A stretch of DNA of 64,000 nt from an uncultured Bacteroidia bacterium (GTDB lineage Bacteria; Bacteroidota; Bacteroidia; Bacteroidales; Prolixibacteraceae): contig CAIXCY010000234.1 of NCBI GenBank assembly GCA_903918045.1, positions 1 to 64,000 on the forward strand, written 5' to 3'. Below, one piece after another: positions 35,362 through 44,720 of the stretch (positions within the stretch are counted from its first letter, which is position 1; each line of letters opens with the position of its first letter). The notes under the pieces were generated by a model, which had not been told where the DNA came from, ran no database searches, and saw nothing but the letters and a program-made list of their open reading frames with translations. The position numbers and the translations under genes were made by a program.

Positions 35362-36213
35362 TTACTTCTGCTTGCCCAACCACTTCAGAGCATCAATCAC
35401 AAGTTTATTCTGAATATCATTTGTAAAAGTTTGCGACAGATCCCTGTTCATCTTCCCTTCATAATCAATATCATTATGCCCCATATTGATATAAAGCATC
35501 CTGTATTTTCTGTTAGTCCATACAACTGGATAGTCCCCTTTATGCCAGATTTCCCATGCCTTCGGACCCGTTCCTAATGGGAAACTCGATGGGTCGATGG
35601 ATAGTAAAATATCGATATCCGGGTTCTTCCTCAAATCATTCTTCCAGCTGTACCATTCATTTGGCGAAGCTTTGAATGTAGGGGGCAAATGCTGAGACGC
35701 CGGATGATGAGGCCTCTCCACTCGCAATATCGCGGCTGTTGGACGCCAGGTATTCCCTTTATATTCACCGGCTCCCAAAAACTCATTGTGATACCAATTC
35801 CAGTTCTGAGGAAAATCGGACGGAGTAAGGGCAAAAGCTGCAAAATGAAATCCCATCCATGCCCCTCCACCCTTCATAAACTGCTCAAAGGCAACACGCT
35901 GTTCTTGCTTATCAGGACGCGAATCGAGGAAAAGGACAATTTCATAATTTTTTAAAAATTCAGAATTCAGGTTCTCCCAGTTTTTGGTTGAATCGTAAGA
36001 AAATTGCATCTTTCGGGCAAGACCTGCAAACCAGCGATTGGCTTCATGAACAAAACTGACATGAGCCTTGTCGTTTATACCCGTATAAAAACCAATTACC
36101 CTGAATTTGGGTTTCAGAGATTGTGCAGAGAGCGAAAAACTAAAGAGCATCAGGAGCGCTAAAAGATTCAGCCTGATTAAGAAGGTTATTTTACAACAAT
36201 TTATCCGGATCAT
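35362..36213 (-). CDS. Exported ThuA-like domain protein
   Basis: A 283-residue protein with a signal peptide (IRLNLLALLMLFSFSLSAQ, cleavage near 31) and a ThuA / class I amidotransferase-like fold: FRVIGFYTGIND at the start of the domain, NYEIVLFLDSRP, FMKGGGAWMGFHFAAF, and PVVWTNRKYRMLYINMGHND near the end. ThuA-like proteins in Bacteroidota are usually exported and occur with sugar-metabolism genes; the catalytic role is unproved. The gene converges on the non-coding RNA and lies 54 bases downstream of the creatininase-like gene. Confidence 0.8.
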   Translation of the reverse strand: MIRINCCKITFLIRLNLLALLMLFSFSLSAQSLKPKFRVIGFYTGINDKAHVSFVHEANRWFAGLARKMQFSYDSTKNWENLNSEFLKNYEIVLFLDSRPDKQEQRVAFEQFMKGGGAWMGFHFAAFALTPSDFPQNWNWYHNEFLGAGEYKGNTWRPTAAILRVERPHHPASQHLPPTFKASPNEWYSWKNDLRKNPDIDILLSIDPSSFPLGTGPKAWEIWHKGDYPVVWTNRKYRMLYINMGHNDIDYEGKMNRDLSQTFTNDIQNKLVIDALKWLGKQK

Positions 36214-36267
36214 GACTTAGCTACTCAATTAAATTTTTAAAATGCGCGTTCTAAACTTCTGAATGGA

Positions 36268-37041
36268 TTAGCAAAGCTTATCTTTATAAAAGTCAGCAGG
36301 ATTCAGAACAGCAAGTTCATAAAGGAATCCACCTATTTTTTCGGTCACAACATTAAAAAAGGATTCCCCTTTTTCAGCGGTAGCAAGTGCAGGATTCCCA
36401 ATACCGGTATCGTTGGTAACCCGGGTCCATTCCCGCTCGGCCCACGCCCACCCCTGATTTAGCGCTGGAATAGCAAAAATACGAGCCTTACCATCGCCTG
36501 CCTCGGCTAAAGGAAGGACAAGCTCCGGAGCTAAATACATCATAAAACTGGTCTCAACCTCCCCTGCATGTTCCCCCAAATCGGAAAAATAATCCTCTGC
36601 CCCGGGAATTTTAAACCAGTTGCACTGACAAAGAAACATTTCAGGAAATATCAGATTTAACTCCCTGATGATCTGTCTGAAATCGTTTCCCCCGTGTGCA
36701 TTTAAAATAACCATTTTATGAATCCCCTGGCGATTTAAAACGGTAATCAGATCTCTTAAAATCATCATTTGGGTCCCCGGATTTAGGTTCATATCGAGTT
36801 TAACATCCGGCTGTCCTGTATTTACACCAAAAGGAATCGCCGGAAGTACGATAACTCTCCCTCCAAGATTTGTAGCCAAAGCAGCAGCCTTAGCAGCAAT
36901 GCGTTCTGCAATAATATTATCGGTACCATAGGGTAGATGATAATTATGAGCCTCCGTAGCCCCCCATGGCAAAACTGCAACCTGGAAATCAGTTTGCTTC
37001 ACTCCCTTCCAGTTTGTTTCATTTAAAATATAAGATCGCAT
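36268..37041 (-). CDS. Creatininase-family amidohydrolase
   Basis: A 257-residue cytoplasmic metal-dependent amidohydrolase. Metal-binding residues are visible in WGATEAHNYHLPYGTDN (Glu, His, Asp), NAHGGND (His) and DLGEHAGEVETSFMM (Glu). Family members include creatininase and FAPy deformylase of riboflavin/F420 synthesis (ArfB); nothing in the neighbourhood supports either, so the substrate is open. It is transcribed divergently from the PhzF-like gene. Confidence 0.85.
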   Translation of the reverse strand: MRSYILNETNWKGVKQTDFQVAVLPWGATEAHNYHLPYGTDNIIAERIAAKAAALATNLGGRVIVLPAIPFGVNTGQPDVKLDMNLNPGTQMMILRDLITVLNRQGIHKMVILNAHGGNDFRQIIRELNLIFPEMFLCQCNWFKIPGAEDYFSDLGEHAGEVETSFMMYLAPELVLPLAEAGDGKARIFAIPALNQGWAWAEREWTRVTNDTGIGNPALATAEKGESFFNVVTEKIGGFLYELAVLNPADFYKDKLC

Positions 37042-37094
37042 ATGTTCAAATTATTAAAAACATAAAAATAATAAAACTTAGTTAAATTAAACCC

Positions 37095-37126
37095 GTTGGA
37101 TTTGTATATCCGATCGATTATCTTTG
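37095..37126 (+). promoter_or_regulatory. Promoter for the PhzF-like gene
   Basis: GTTG at 37095-37098, 20 bases, TATCTTTG at 37119-37126, matching the Bacteroidota promoter pattern; the start codon at 37165 is 39 bases further on. Confidence 0.6.
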
Positions 37127-37164
37127 AAAAATAATACACTTAAAAATAGCAACTATCCTCAACT

Positions 37165-37968
37165 ATGATCATTCCATTTTATCAGGTCGATGCCTTTACG
37201 GACCAGTTGTTTAGTGGTAATCCTGCAGCTATCTCTCCACTTGATTATTGGCTATCCGACGAACAGCTCCAGAATATTGCCGCAGAAAACAACCTTTCCG
37301 AAACGGCCTTTATCAGAAAACGGGATCACCTTTACGAGATCAGGTGGTTTACCCCAAATTCTGAGGTCGAATTGTGCGGTCATGCTACGCTGGCGGCGGC
37401 TCATGTGCTCTTCAAACATCTCCAAACAAAGGGAGATCATTTGATATTCGAATCTGCTTACAGCGGATTACTTGAAGTTACAAGAGATAACGAAATGCTC
37501 ACCTTGAACTTCCCAATTGATCATATCGAACCGGCTTTACCACCCGATCACCTCTTTGAAGGGTTGGGTAAAAGAGCACAGGAAGTCTGGAAAGGAAAAA
37601 CAGATTACCTGCTTTTCTACCCTTCTCAGGAGGATATTGAGGAGATTATGCCTGATTTTGGAATACTTAAAAAAATTGACGCACGCGGGATAATGATTAC
37701 CGCACCGGGATATGACTGCGATTTTGTGTCACGATTCTTTGCCCCGCGGGTTGCAGTTAATGAAGACCCTGTGACCGGTTCTGCCCATACGACACTTGTC
37801 CCCTTTTGGGCCCACCGGATGAATAAACTCAACTTTGATGCACGACAGCTTTCTGCAAGGGGCGGCAACCTAAAATGTAAGCTTATGGGGGACCGGGTTT
37901 TGATTTCAGGTCAGGCAATCACCTATCTGACAGGCTCAATCAATCTTTCCTTTTCAAAATCCGAATAA
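37165..37968 (+). CDS. PhzF-family isomerase/epimerase
   Basis: A 267-residue protein of the diaminopimelate-epimerase fold. PFYQVDAFTDQLFSGNPAA, the catalytic-glutamate segment NNLSETAFI, ELCGHATLAAAHVLF and DPVTGSAHTTLVPFW are PhzF-family signatures. Related proteins in non-phenazine producers (such as E. coli YddE) have unknown substrates. No phenazine or other secondary-metabolite genes are nearby, so a phenazine role is unlikely. Confidence 0.88.
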   Translation: MIIPFYQVDAFTDQLFSGNPAAISPLDYWLSDEQLQNIAAENNLSETAFIRKRDHLYEIRWFTPNSEVELCGHATLAAAHVLFKHLQTKGDHLIFESAYSGLLEVTRDNEMLTLNFPIDHIEPALPPDHLFEGLGKRAQEVWKGKTDYLLFYPSQEDIEEIMPDFGILKKIDARGIMITAPGYDCDFVSRFFAPRVAVNEDPVTGSAHTTLVPFWAHRMNKLNFDARQLSARGGNLKCKLMGDRVLISGQAITYLTGSINLSFSKSE

Positions 37969-38129
37969 ACGGTTCATAACTAACACCTGTCGAGTTAAGT
38001 AATCGGAATGATTTATAGCCTAAATCAGGCTTATATTAATTGTAAACAAATCATTGACAAGGAATTCAAAAATTGCGCTTTATACATTTATAATCTCTTA
38101 ATTTAAAACCACTAAAACAAATTCTGAAA

Positions 38130-39572
38130 ATGAAAATTAACGTTTTGAAAATTTCGATTTTCACCTTGCTGCTGATGATCTCCTTTACCGGCATTTCAAA
38201 GGTAACCCTTCCTCCGCTTTTTAACTGTAATATGGTATTACAGCAGGGAATCGCGATCCCTGTCTGGGGATGGGCATCTGCCGGGGAAAAGATTACTGTG
38301 ACACTCGATAAAAATGTGGTGACTACACGCACCGGTAAAAACGGAAAATGGCGGGTTGATCTCCCTAAAATGAATTATGGAGGTCCATTTAAGATGACAA
38401 TCAAGGGGAACGACCTTCACACTTTCGGAAATATTATGATTGGGGAGGTATGGATATGCTCCGGACAATCAAATATGGAATTTAAAGTTGCCTCTGCAAA
38501 AAACGGGGCGGCAGAGATTGCCGCAGCTAATTACAAAGATATCAGGTCATTTACAGTAAAAAAACGAATTTCAAAGGAGACTCAACAGAATCTTGAAGAG
38601 GGTGAATGGTGGGAGTGTTCACCCCAAACCGTCGCTGATTTCACTGCTGTGGGTTATTTTTTTGCCAGAGACCTCTACGAAAAATTAAAAGTTCCAATCG
38701 GTATAATCCATACTTCATGGGGTGGAACGGTTGCCGAAACCTGGATGAGCCCTGAGGCAATCGCCTCAGATCCCGACTTTTCACCTATGCTCGAAAAGCT
38801 CAATGCTGTCGATCTGAATACTGCAAAAATTGGTCCAAATAACTATCCTACCCTTCTTTTTAACGGGATGTTGAGTCCTATTATCCCCTACGGGATTAGA
38901 GGGGCTATCTGGTATCAGGGTGAATCAAATGCTTCCCGTGCACAACAATATAAAAGGGTATTCCCAAATTTAATAAAAGACTGGAGAGAAAAATGGGGTG
39001 AAGGAAATTTCCCATTCCTGTTTGTCCAACTTGCCAATTTCAAAAAAGCGGACATGGAACCCGCGGAGAGTGAATGGGCGGAATTACGCGAGGCACAGAC
39101 TCAAACACTTCACCTTGAAAATACTGGTATGGCAACGATCATCGATGTTGGAGATGCCATCGATATTCACCCAACAGACAAACAAACCGTCGGATATCGC
39201 CTCTCTTTGGCTGCCCGAAAAGTGGCTTACGGTGAAACCCTGGTCTATACCGGGCCATCCTATAAAACCATGAGATGTGAGAATAATAAATTACTGATCA
39301 CATTCGATCAGGTAGGCAACGGACTTCAGGTACACGATAAATACGGCTATATTAAAGGATTTACAATCGCCTCCGCAGATGGAGACTTCAAATGGGCAAA
39401 AGCAACCCTTATGAACAACAATACGGTGATGGTGACAAGCGATAAGGTTGCTAATCCAACCGCGATCAGATATGGATGGGCTGATAATCCCGATGATCTG
39501 AATCTTTATAATTCAGAAGGATTGCCTGCCAATCCATTCCGGACAGATTCCCGTCCGGGCATAACAAAATAG
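38130..39572 (+). CDS. Exported sialate O-acetylesterase
   Basis: A 480-residue enzyme with a signal peptide (LKISIFTLLLMISFTGISK). SGQSNMEFKVA carries the catalytic serine of the SASA/SGNH hydrolase family, IWYQGESNASR the conserved Gln-Gly-Glu block, and GDAIDIHPTDK the Asp/His pair. It removes O-acetyl groups from sialic acids or plant polysaccharides in the periplasm. There is no SusC/SusD pair or other glycosidase beside it. A weak hairpin follows the gene. Confidence 0.9.
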   Translation: MKINVLKISIFTLLLMISFTGISKVTLPPLFNCNMVLQQGIAIPVWGWASAGEKITVTLDKNVVTTRTGKNGKWRVDLPKMNYGGPFKMTIKGNDLHTFGNIMIGEVWICSGQSNMEFKVASAKNGAAEIAAANYKDIRSFTVKKRISKETQQNLEEGEWWECSPQTVADFTAVGYFFARDLYEKLKVPIGIIHTSWGGTVAETWMSPEAIASDPDFSPMLEKLNAVDLNTAKIGPNNYPTLLFNGMLSPIIPYGIRGAIWYQGESNASRAQQYKRVFPNLIKDWREKWGEGNFPFLFVQLANFKKADMEPAESEWAELREAQTQTLHLENTGMATIIDVGDAIDIHPTDKQTVGYRLSLAARKVAYGETLVYTGPSYKTMRCENNKLLITFDQVGNGLQVHDKYGYIKGFTIASADGDFKWAKATLMNNNTVMVTSDKVANPTAIRYGWADNPDDLNLYNSEGLPANPFRTDSRPGITK

Positions 39573-39591
39573 GATAATCAGATAAACGAAA

Positions 39592-39615
39592 CAGGCGGTC
39601 AATAATGATCGCCTG
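39592..39615 (+). terminator. Hairpin after the sialate O-acetylesterase gene
   Basis: CAGGCGGTC (39592-39600) pairs with GATCGCCTG (39607-39615), nine pairs with one G-U and a 6-base loop. The following bases are only moderately T-rich, so termination is uncertain. Confidence 0.4.
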
Positions 39616-39690
39616 CTTAGTTATCCTTAGCATAAATATTGATTTGCTAAAAGAATAGCTAACCATTTTATAATTATGATATCCGATAGG

Positions 39691-40218
39691 CTATTCCAAA
39701 AGAAAAGGCCACAACCTGCCGGATAGCATTGCACTTTCCCAGATTTTAAACGGCTTGCCCGAAAGCGATAATCCATATTCTTCCGCCCCCTGGGCAAAAC
39801 TAACCCCCTTCTTAAAAAGCCAATACAAGTGGCTTTCAAATAATTGAGAAGCCGTAATCTTTCGGTTCATAATCACTGCCAGATCAAAAAGATCCTTTCT
39901 GAGAATCGTGTCAGAAATAGGCTGGTTTTTATCACGGTGAAGAACCGTTTCATGGTCCTGCAATTTATTCAGAACCCTGTAAAATACCCTGTAATTTTCA
40001 TATTGAATTTTATAGGTATGACTCTTGCCTGTTAACTTGCGTGTAAAATTAAAAAGAAGGTAATCAGGCTTTTTCATAAATTGCCCGGATTTGATTTCCA
40101 ATGCCTCGTCAGCAGTTAAACCATAATTATAAAGCAGAAATAAAATAACACGCTGACGATCAGTCTCACACCTGCTCATAACCGTCCGGATCTCTTCCGG
40201 AGAAAAATAATCATCCAT
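39691..40218 (-). CDS. Degenerate tyrosine-recombinase-like protein
   Basis: A 175-residue protein whose layout follows the catalytic domain of tyrosine integrases: FSPEEIRTVMSRCETDRQRVILFLLYNYGLTADEALEIK aligns by eye with the helix bearing the first catalytic Arg (usually GLRxSEL), and ESHLYWLFKKGVSFAQGAEEYGLS with HxxRHTFATHLLxxGxxxxxIQxxLGH. The catalytic residues are missing: Thr-Ala-Asp-Glu replaces Arg-x-x-Glu, Trp replaces the Arg of HxxR, and no C-terminal Tyr nucleophile is seen. It may be a domesticated DNA-binding protein or a decayed integrase. The frame is intact, and no mobile element or attachment site is seen around it. Confidence 0.55.
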   Translation of the reverse strand: MDDYFSPEEIRTVMSRCETDRQRVILFLLYNYGLTADEALEIKSGQFMKKPDYLLFNFTRKLTGKSHTYKIQYENYRVFYRVLNKLQDHETVLHRDKNQPISDTILRKDLFDLAVIMNRKITASQLFESHLYWLFKKGVSFAQGAEEYGLSLSGKPFKIWESAMLSGRLWPFLLE

Positions 40219-40416
40219 AGTGATTCCAATTAAAAAATAATGCCCTGGATAAGATATGGTAGAATAGACAAAAGACTAATTCGACTTAAACCCGCTTCAA
40301 CAATTAAAACAGCATATTCTTAATAAAACCAAAGTCCGGAGGTTGAACTTTTCTCTCTCTATTTACATTACAAATATACGGTATTAGTTATACAATTAAT
40401 AATTATTTAGCTAAAT

Positions 40417-41259
40417 CTATCTTATTAAGGAATATAATAACCGGATCTCCTCTGCCCAGATCGTATCATCAGGTGTTTCAAGAATAATTGGCATATTATC
40501 AAAATGGGAATCATTCATGATCAACTCAAAAAGTTCCATTCCAATGAAGCCCTGCCCAACACTGTGGTGTCTGTCAACCCGCGTAGCAAGCTCTTTTTTG
40601 GAATCATTTAAATGGATGGCCCGAAGGTAATTCCATCCCACAACCTCACCGAATTTTGCAAAAGTCTGCTCATAAACCTCTTTCGTCCTTAAATCATAGC
40701 CTGAAGTAAAAGTGTGACAGGTATCAATGCACACCCCAACCCTTGTCTTATCCTCAACCTGACTGATAATTTCCGCAATCTGGTCAAAGGCATAACCCAT
40801 ATTGGTTCCCTGTCCTGCCGTATTTTCAATAACCGCAGTAACATCCGAAGTCACCTCTAATGCGATATTAATAGATTCGGCAATCCTTCTGAGACATTCG
40901 GAGGGAGATATTTTATTCAGGTGACTTCCAGGATGGAAATTTAGCATTTTCAGACCAAGTTGTTGACAACGGGTCATCTCGTCATTAAATGCTTCCCGTG
41001 ACTTAGAAAGCCCCTCCTCTTCAGGATGCCCCAGATTTATCAAATAGCTGTCATGCGGCAGAATCATCCCGGAAAGAAAACCGTTATCCGAACAGTTTTT
41101 TTTAAAGGCAGCAATGCTCTTTTCGGTCAGAGGAGATGCATTCCATTGTTTTTGATTCTTGGTAAATAGTGCAAAGGCTTTTGCACCAATCTCTTTCGCA
41201 TTTAAAGGGGCATTTTCAACACCACCACCTGCACTGACATGTGCTCCAATATATTTCAT
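40417..41259 (-). CDS. nfo: Endonuclease IV (AP endonuclease)
   Basis: A 280-residue TIM-barrel nuclease that incises DNA at abasic sites using three zinc ions. Signatures are GAHVSAGGG at the N terminus, [35 protein letters not shown] and [20 protein letters not shown], which provide the His, Glu and Asp ligands. Length is normal. It is transcribed alone. Confidence 0.95.
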   Translation of the reverse strand: MKYIGAHVSAGGGVENAPLNAKEIGAKAFALFTKNQKQWNASPLTEKSIAAFKKNCSDNGFLSGMILPHDSYLINLGHPEEEGLSKSREAFNDEMTRCQQLGLKMLNFHPGSHLNKISPSECLRRIAESINIALEVTSDVTAVIENTAGQGTNMGYAFDQIAEIISQVEDKTRVGVCIDTCHTFTSGYDLRTKEVYEQTFAKFGEVVGWNYLRAIHLNDSKKELATRVDRHHSVGQGFIGMELFELIMNDSHFDNMPIILETPDDTIWAEEIRLLYSLIR

Positions 41260-41658
41260 TCGATTAAATTTAATTTATCTTATTATTACGAGAATTTTGA
41301 TCCCAAAGAAACCACTGTTGAATCATATATAATCGCTGGAAATCCTTTTCCGCGAAGGGTTTTTATACATTAATAATCCCATATCAGGAGATCGAATAGA
41401 ACAAAAGTCACTGATCATCGATTCGGTGTAGTTAATTTATAATCCCTGATGAGTTTCAAAAAACATACTCACCTAATCTGTAAAATGCTTAAATTTGATA
41501 TTAATGAATCAAATTATTCGATCCCGGGCGCCTAAATTCTTGCAAATATGGTGAATAAAAGGATTATAAACCCAATGACTATTTAAGATTCTACAAATAT
41601 CAGGATAAAAGATTTACATTAGCAGAGTTAAACTAATTTACTGAAAAACCTGTCCTAT
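41260..41658. other. Divergent intergenic region, nothing identified
   Basis: About 400 AT-rich bases between nfo and the outer-membrane barrel gene. The longest ATG frame I notice is 28 codons (near 41449) and unconvincing. No consensus promoter, strong hairpin or repeat was found. Confidence 0.4.
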
Positions 41659-43014
41659 ATGAAACAGATACTTCTTGTTTTTGTTTGCTTATTTTTATTT
41701 GTGATCCCACCTGCCGTTTTTGCAAAGGATTTTAAAGTAAAAACAGATTCGGTCAGGATAAAAACAGGATGGAATTTTGGCGCCATTCCTACCATTACCT
41801 TTGATACTGATCAGGGGTTCCAATATGGTGCCGCCGTTAATTTCTATAATTTCGGAGACGGCAGCTCCTTTCCAAAATACAAACATTCCCTGTATTTTGA
41901 AGTTTCGCATTTTACAAAAGGAAGTGGGATCTATCGCTTTTACTATGATTCCGAGTCACTCCTAAAAGGAATCCGTATAACTACAGATTTAAGCTATCTT
42001 CCTGATGAAGCTTATGACTTTTATGGATTCAATGGCTATGAATCGGTGTTAAACAAAGAGTGGGAAAAACAAAATAGTGATATTTATAAAACACGGATGT
42101 TTTATAAATATCAACAGAAACTATTTCGGTTTAAGACTGATTTACAGGGAAAGTTTCGTGATTCCAGCTTTGGCTGGATCTTCGGAGTTAACTTGCTGAA
42201 TTACCAGAATGCATCCGTAGATATTAATAAGCTAAACAAAGGATTGAGTGGTGCCGATAAGTTACCCACAGTTGAAGAACAACCAGGCCTTTACGAAAAA
42301 TATATCCAATGGGGTCTGATCACTCCCCGTGAGGCAAAGGGTGGATTTATTCCCGAAATTAAAGCAGGTATTGTTTATGATACCCGCGATAATCAACCCA
42401 ACCCAATGAAGGGAATCTGGACAGAAGTGGTGATCGCTACTGCTCCTCAGTTTCTGGGTGCAGGAAGCGGTTTTTCAAAGTTTTCATTTACCCACCGGCA
42501 ATATTTCACACTAATCAAAGATGATCTGTCGTTTGGTTACCGGATTAACTGGCAGCAAACTATCAGCGGCCATGTTCCCTATTATTATGAACCTCAAATC
42601 ATATCATCAGTTATGACAGGAGCCTCCTCAACGGGACTTGGAGGAGCAAAAAATCTGAGGGGGGTACGACGAAACAGAGTTGTTGGCGACGGATATATCC
42701 TTGGGAACCTTGAATTAAGGTGGAAATTTACCCGTTTTAAAATGATCAAACAAAACTTCTATTTAGCATTGAATAGCTTTGTCGATTTCGGTCAGGTGAC
42801 CAAAAAAATTGACACTTCGAATATGCAGCTCCCTCCATCGGTAATCAGGTCAGACTATTTTAATCCAGGGGCAGAAAAACTTCATACCAGTTATGGAGCA
42901 GGATTACGACTTGTAATGAACTACAATTTCGTGATCGCAATGGATTATGGAATCGCCACCAACAAGCAGGATGGAGATTCAGGGATTTATATCGGATTGA
43001 ACTATCTTTTTTAA
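41659..43014 (+). CDS. BamA/TamA-type outer membrane beta-barrel protein
   Basis: A 451-residue protein with signal peptide (LLVFVCLFLFVIPPAVFA) and the C-terminal surface-antigen (Omp85) barrel: VYDTRDNQPNPMKGIWTEV, then GGAKNLRGVRRNRVVGDGY, which contains the conserved loop-6 RG motif, NLELRWKF and a final strand ending in NYLF with terminal Phe. No POTRA repeat is evident in the roughly 200 residues before the barrel motifs, so it is not BamA itself. Similar POTRA-less proteins are common in Bacteroidota; their role is unknown. Confidence 0.8.
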   Translation: MKQILLVFVCLFLFVIPPAVFAKDFKVKTDSVRIKTGWNFGAIPTITFDTDQGFQYGAAVNFYNFGDGSSFPKYKHSLYFEVSHFTKGSGIYRFYYDSESLLKGIRITTDLSYLPDEAYDFYGFNGYESVLNKEWEKQNSDIYKTRMFYKYQQKLFRFKTDLQGKFRDSSFGWIFGVNLLNYQNASVDINKLNKGLSGADKLPTVEEQPGLYEKYIQWGLITPREAKGGFIPEIKAGIVYDTRDNQPNPMKGIWTEVVIATAPQFLGAGSGFSKFSFTHRQYFTLIKDDLSFGYRINWQQTISGHVPYYYEPQIISSVMTGASSTGLGGAKNLRGVRRNRVVGDGYILGNLELRWKFTRFKMIKQNFYLALNSFVDFGQVTKKIDTSNMQLPPSVIRSDYFNPGAEKLHTSYGAGLRLVMNYNFVIAMDYGIATNKQDGDSGIYIGLNYLF

Positions 43015-43082
43015 TTGCGGATTATGCCACCCTTTTCGGGTTGTGATGGATGATATTATCTGATTTCTTCTATAATCATTTT

Positions 43083-43095
43083 ACCCCTTCGGGGT
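43083..43095 (+). terminator. Weak hairpin after the barrel gene
   Basis: ACCCC and GGGGT form a five-pair stem around TTC, followed by TT and a mixed sequence. It may serve as a weak terminator or be chance. Confidence 0.25.
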
Positions 43096-43222
43096 TTGGT
43101 CGTTAGGCCCTTGTTTACTCATGCAATCGTGCAGTCGTGTAAAATCTCTCCTCATCTCCAATTCGCCAATACCCACGATTTCAGGACTAAACATGCTGTT
43201 ATGTTGACTTCTAGACAATATC

Positions 43223-43284
43223 GTCGTACTATCGTATAGTCGTGCTATCGTGTAGTCGTGTGTCGTGTAGTCGTGAGTCGTGCC
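43223..43284. repeat. Tandem repeat of a 15-16 base unit, four copies
   Basis: Four consecutive units begin with GTCGT: 43223-43238, 43239-43254 (16 bases each, two differences), 43255-43269 and 43270-43284 (15 bases, more diverged). All are variants of GTCGTGCTATCGTGTA. A partial extra copy occurs near 43125-43140. On the minus strand it would read as a Tyr/Asp/Thr/His-rich repeat, but there is no plausible gene. It lies between convergent genes. Confidence 0.75.
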
Positions 43285-43316
43285 ATTCATAATCTTCTCC
43301 CTCTTCTATCCAACGC

Positions 43317-44210
43317 TCAGTCGTATTCCTGCAGAACTGCAACCTTTTTCTTAAACATCTTTTTGTTTACAAGAAAGATTCCGGTAAGCACAATCATCGC
43401 GCCAAATACCTCTTCAATAGTTAACTTTTCACCAAGAACCGGAATTGCTATCAGGGCCGTAAATACCGATTGGCTTAACAGGCTGACTGATGCAACAGTA
43501 GGCGGCATAAATGCAATTGCATAATTAATAGCAAGCCAACCACTTAGCTGGGATATTAATCCAAGTCCGGTCAAAGCCTCCCAGGTCGAAATGGAGAAAC
43601 CAGTCAGGGGCGTGCCGGTTATTAAAGCGACAAAAAAGAGGACGATTGTACTGGAAAGCATTGAAATCATTGTGAAGGTCACCGTGTCAAGCCGAAGTCT
43701 TCCCTTTCGCATGATCAGCAAATAAATGGCATAAAAAAAACTGGCCAGGATAGCCAGAAAATGACCTGCATTCAATTCTGAATTATAGATCTGGTTAATT
43801 CCAACGATTATTGCAACTCCAAACAGGGCAACTGCAGTGCCTGTCCAGAAGATACGGCCTGGCTTTTCCTTTAGAAAAACAATTGCACCAATTCCAACCC
43901 AGACAGGTGCAAGATTTGCAATAAGGGTCGAAATAGCAGCCTTGGTAAGCATAATCGAAAGATTCCAGACTGCGATATCAAATGCAAAAATCAAACCGCA
44001 CAATACGGCCAAAGCGACAGACTTCAGATCAGGAATAGGTCTCCTACGGAACAACCAGAGTGGAAGAACCCCAATAAACCCGATGAACATGCGATAAAAA
44101 GCAGAACTTAGCCCCGAAACATCGGCTAACTTAACAAAAATAGCAGACCAGGATATACATAGTATCCCAAAAAATAAAATAAGATAATGGGTCCAACGGT
44201 TTGGAGGCAT
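43317..44210 (-). CDS. EamA/DMT-family transporter
   Basis: A 297-residue inner-membrane protein with about ten hydrophobic helices and the two EamA repeats: first half SWSAIFVKLADVSGLSSAFYR, LIANLAPVWVGIGAIVFLKE; second half LGLISQLSGWLAINYAIAFM, SLLSQSVFTALIAIPVLGEK. Drug/metabolite exporters of this family move amino acids or other small metabolites; the substrate cannot be inferred. Confidence 0.9.
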   Translation of the reverse strand: MPPNRWTHYLILFFGILCISWSAIFVKLADVSGLSSAFYRMFIGFIGVLPLWLFRRRPIPDLKSVALAVLCGLIFAFDIAVWNLSIMLTKAAISTLIANLAPVWVGIGAIVFLKEKPGRIFWTGTAVALFGVAIIVGINQIYNSELNAGHFLAILASFFYAIYLLIMRKGRLRLDTVTFTMISMLSSTIVLFFVALITGTPLTGFSISTWEALTGLGLISQLSGWLAINYAIAFMPPTVASVSLLSQSVFTALIAIPVLGEKLTIEEVFGAMIVLTGIFLVNKKMFKKKVAVLQEYD

Positions 44211-44695
44211 AATTATTCAGTTAAGTGGTAAACTCTGATGCCTCCAGGTCATAAAATCGATTCCTGTAATTAATATTCAATCAAATAAATAGCAATGCAG
44301 GTGACTCGACAATATCAAATATTGGGCTTAAAATGCAAAGTTAGTTTTTGAAACCAGTTTAAAAAACTTAAAAATGATTTTATTAATGTTAAAATAATAT
44401 TGAACTTAAATAGGAGCCATTTTTTAAATGGGATTCAAAAAAAAAGATTGTTTCAAGGAATCGGACGCGTATCTAATCTGGAATTAGTCTATTTAAAGCA
44501 ATGACTGCCAGCACAATTCCTATTATTCAAAACCAAAAATCAGGTTCACTTTTATACAACTGATTGTTAATAATTTAATATTAAAACGTCACTAATTGGT
44601 CACCCTATTTTTAGGTGTAATCTATTTTTCACACCCTTGTAATCAATTGAATTAAACGATCTCATTTTGGAGGTTTTAACCATCAAATAAATGAC
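44211..44695. other. Intergenic region upstream of typA
   Basis: About 485 AT-rich bases between the divergent EamA gene and the typA promoter. No reading frame, RNA signature or repeat was recognised. Confidence 0.4.
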
Positions 44696-44703
44696 TACCT
44701 TTG
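44696..44703 (+). promoter_or_regulatory. -7 promoter box for typA
   Basis: TACCTTTG is a perfect TAnnTTTG box 17 bases before the typA start codon. No TTTG lies at the normal distance (the nearest is 26 bases upstream), so the promoter is incomplete. The mRNA leader would be very short. Confidence 0.45.
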
Positions 44704-44720
44704 CGGCTCAAAATAAATAA

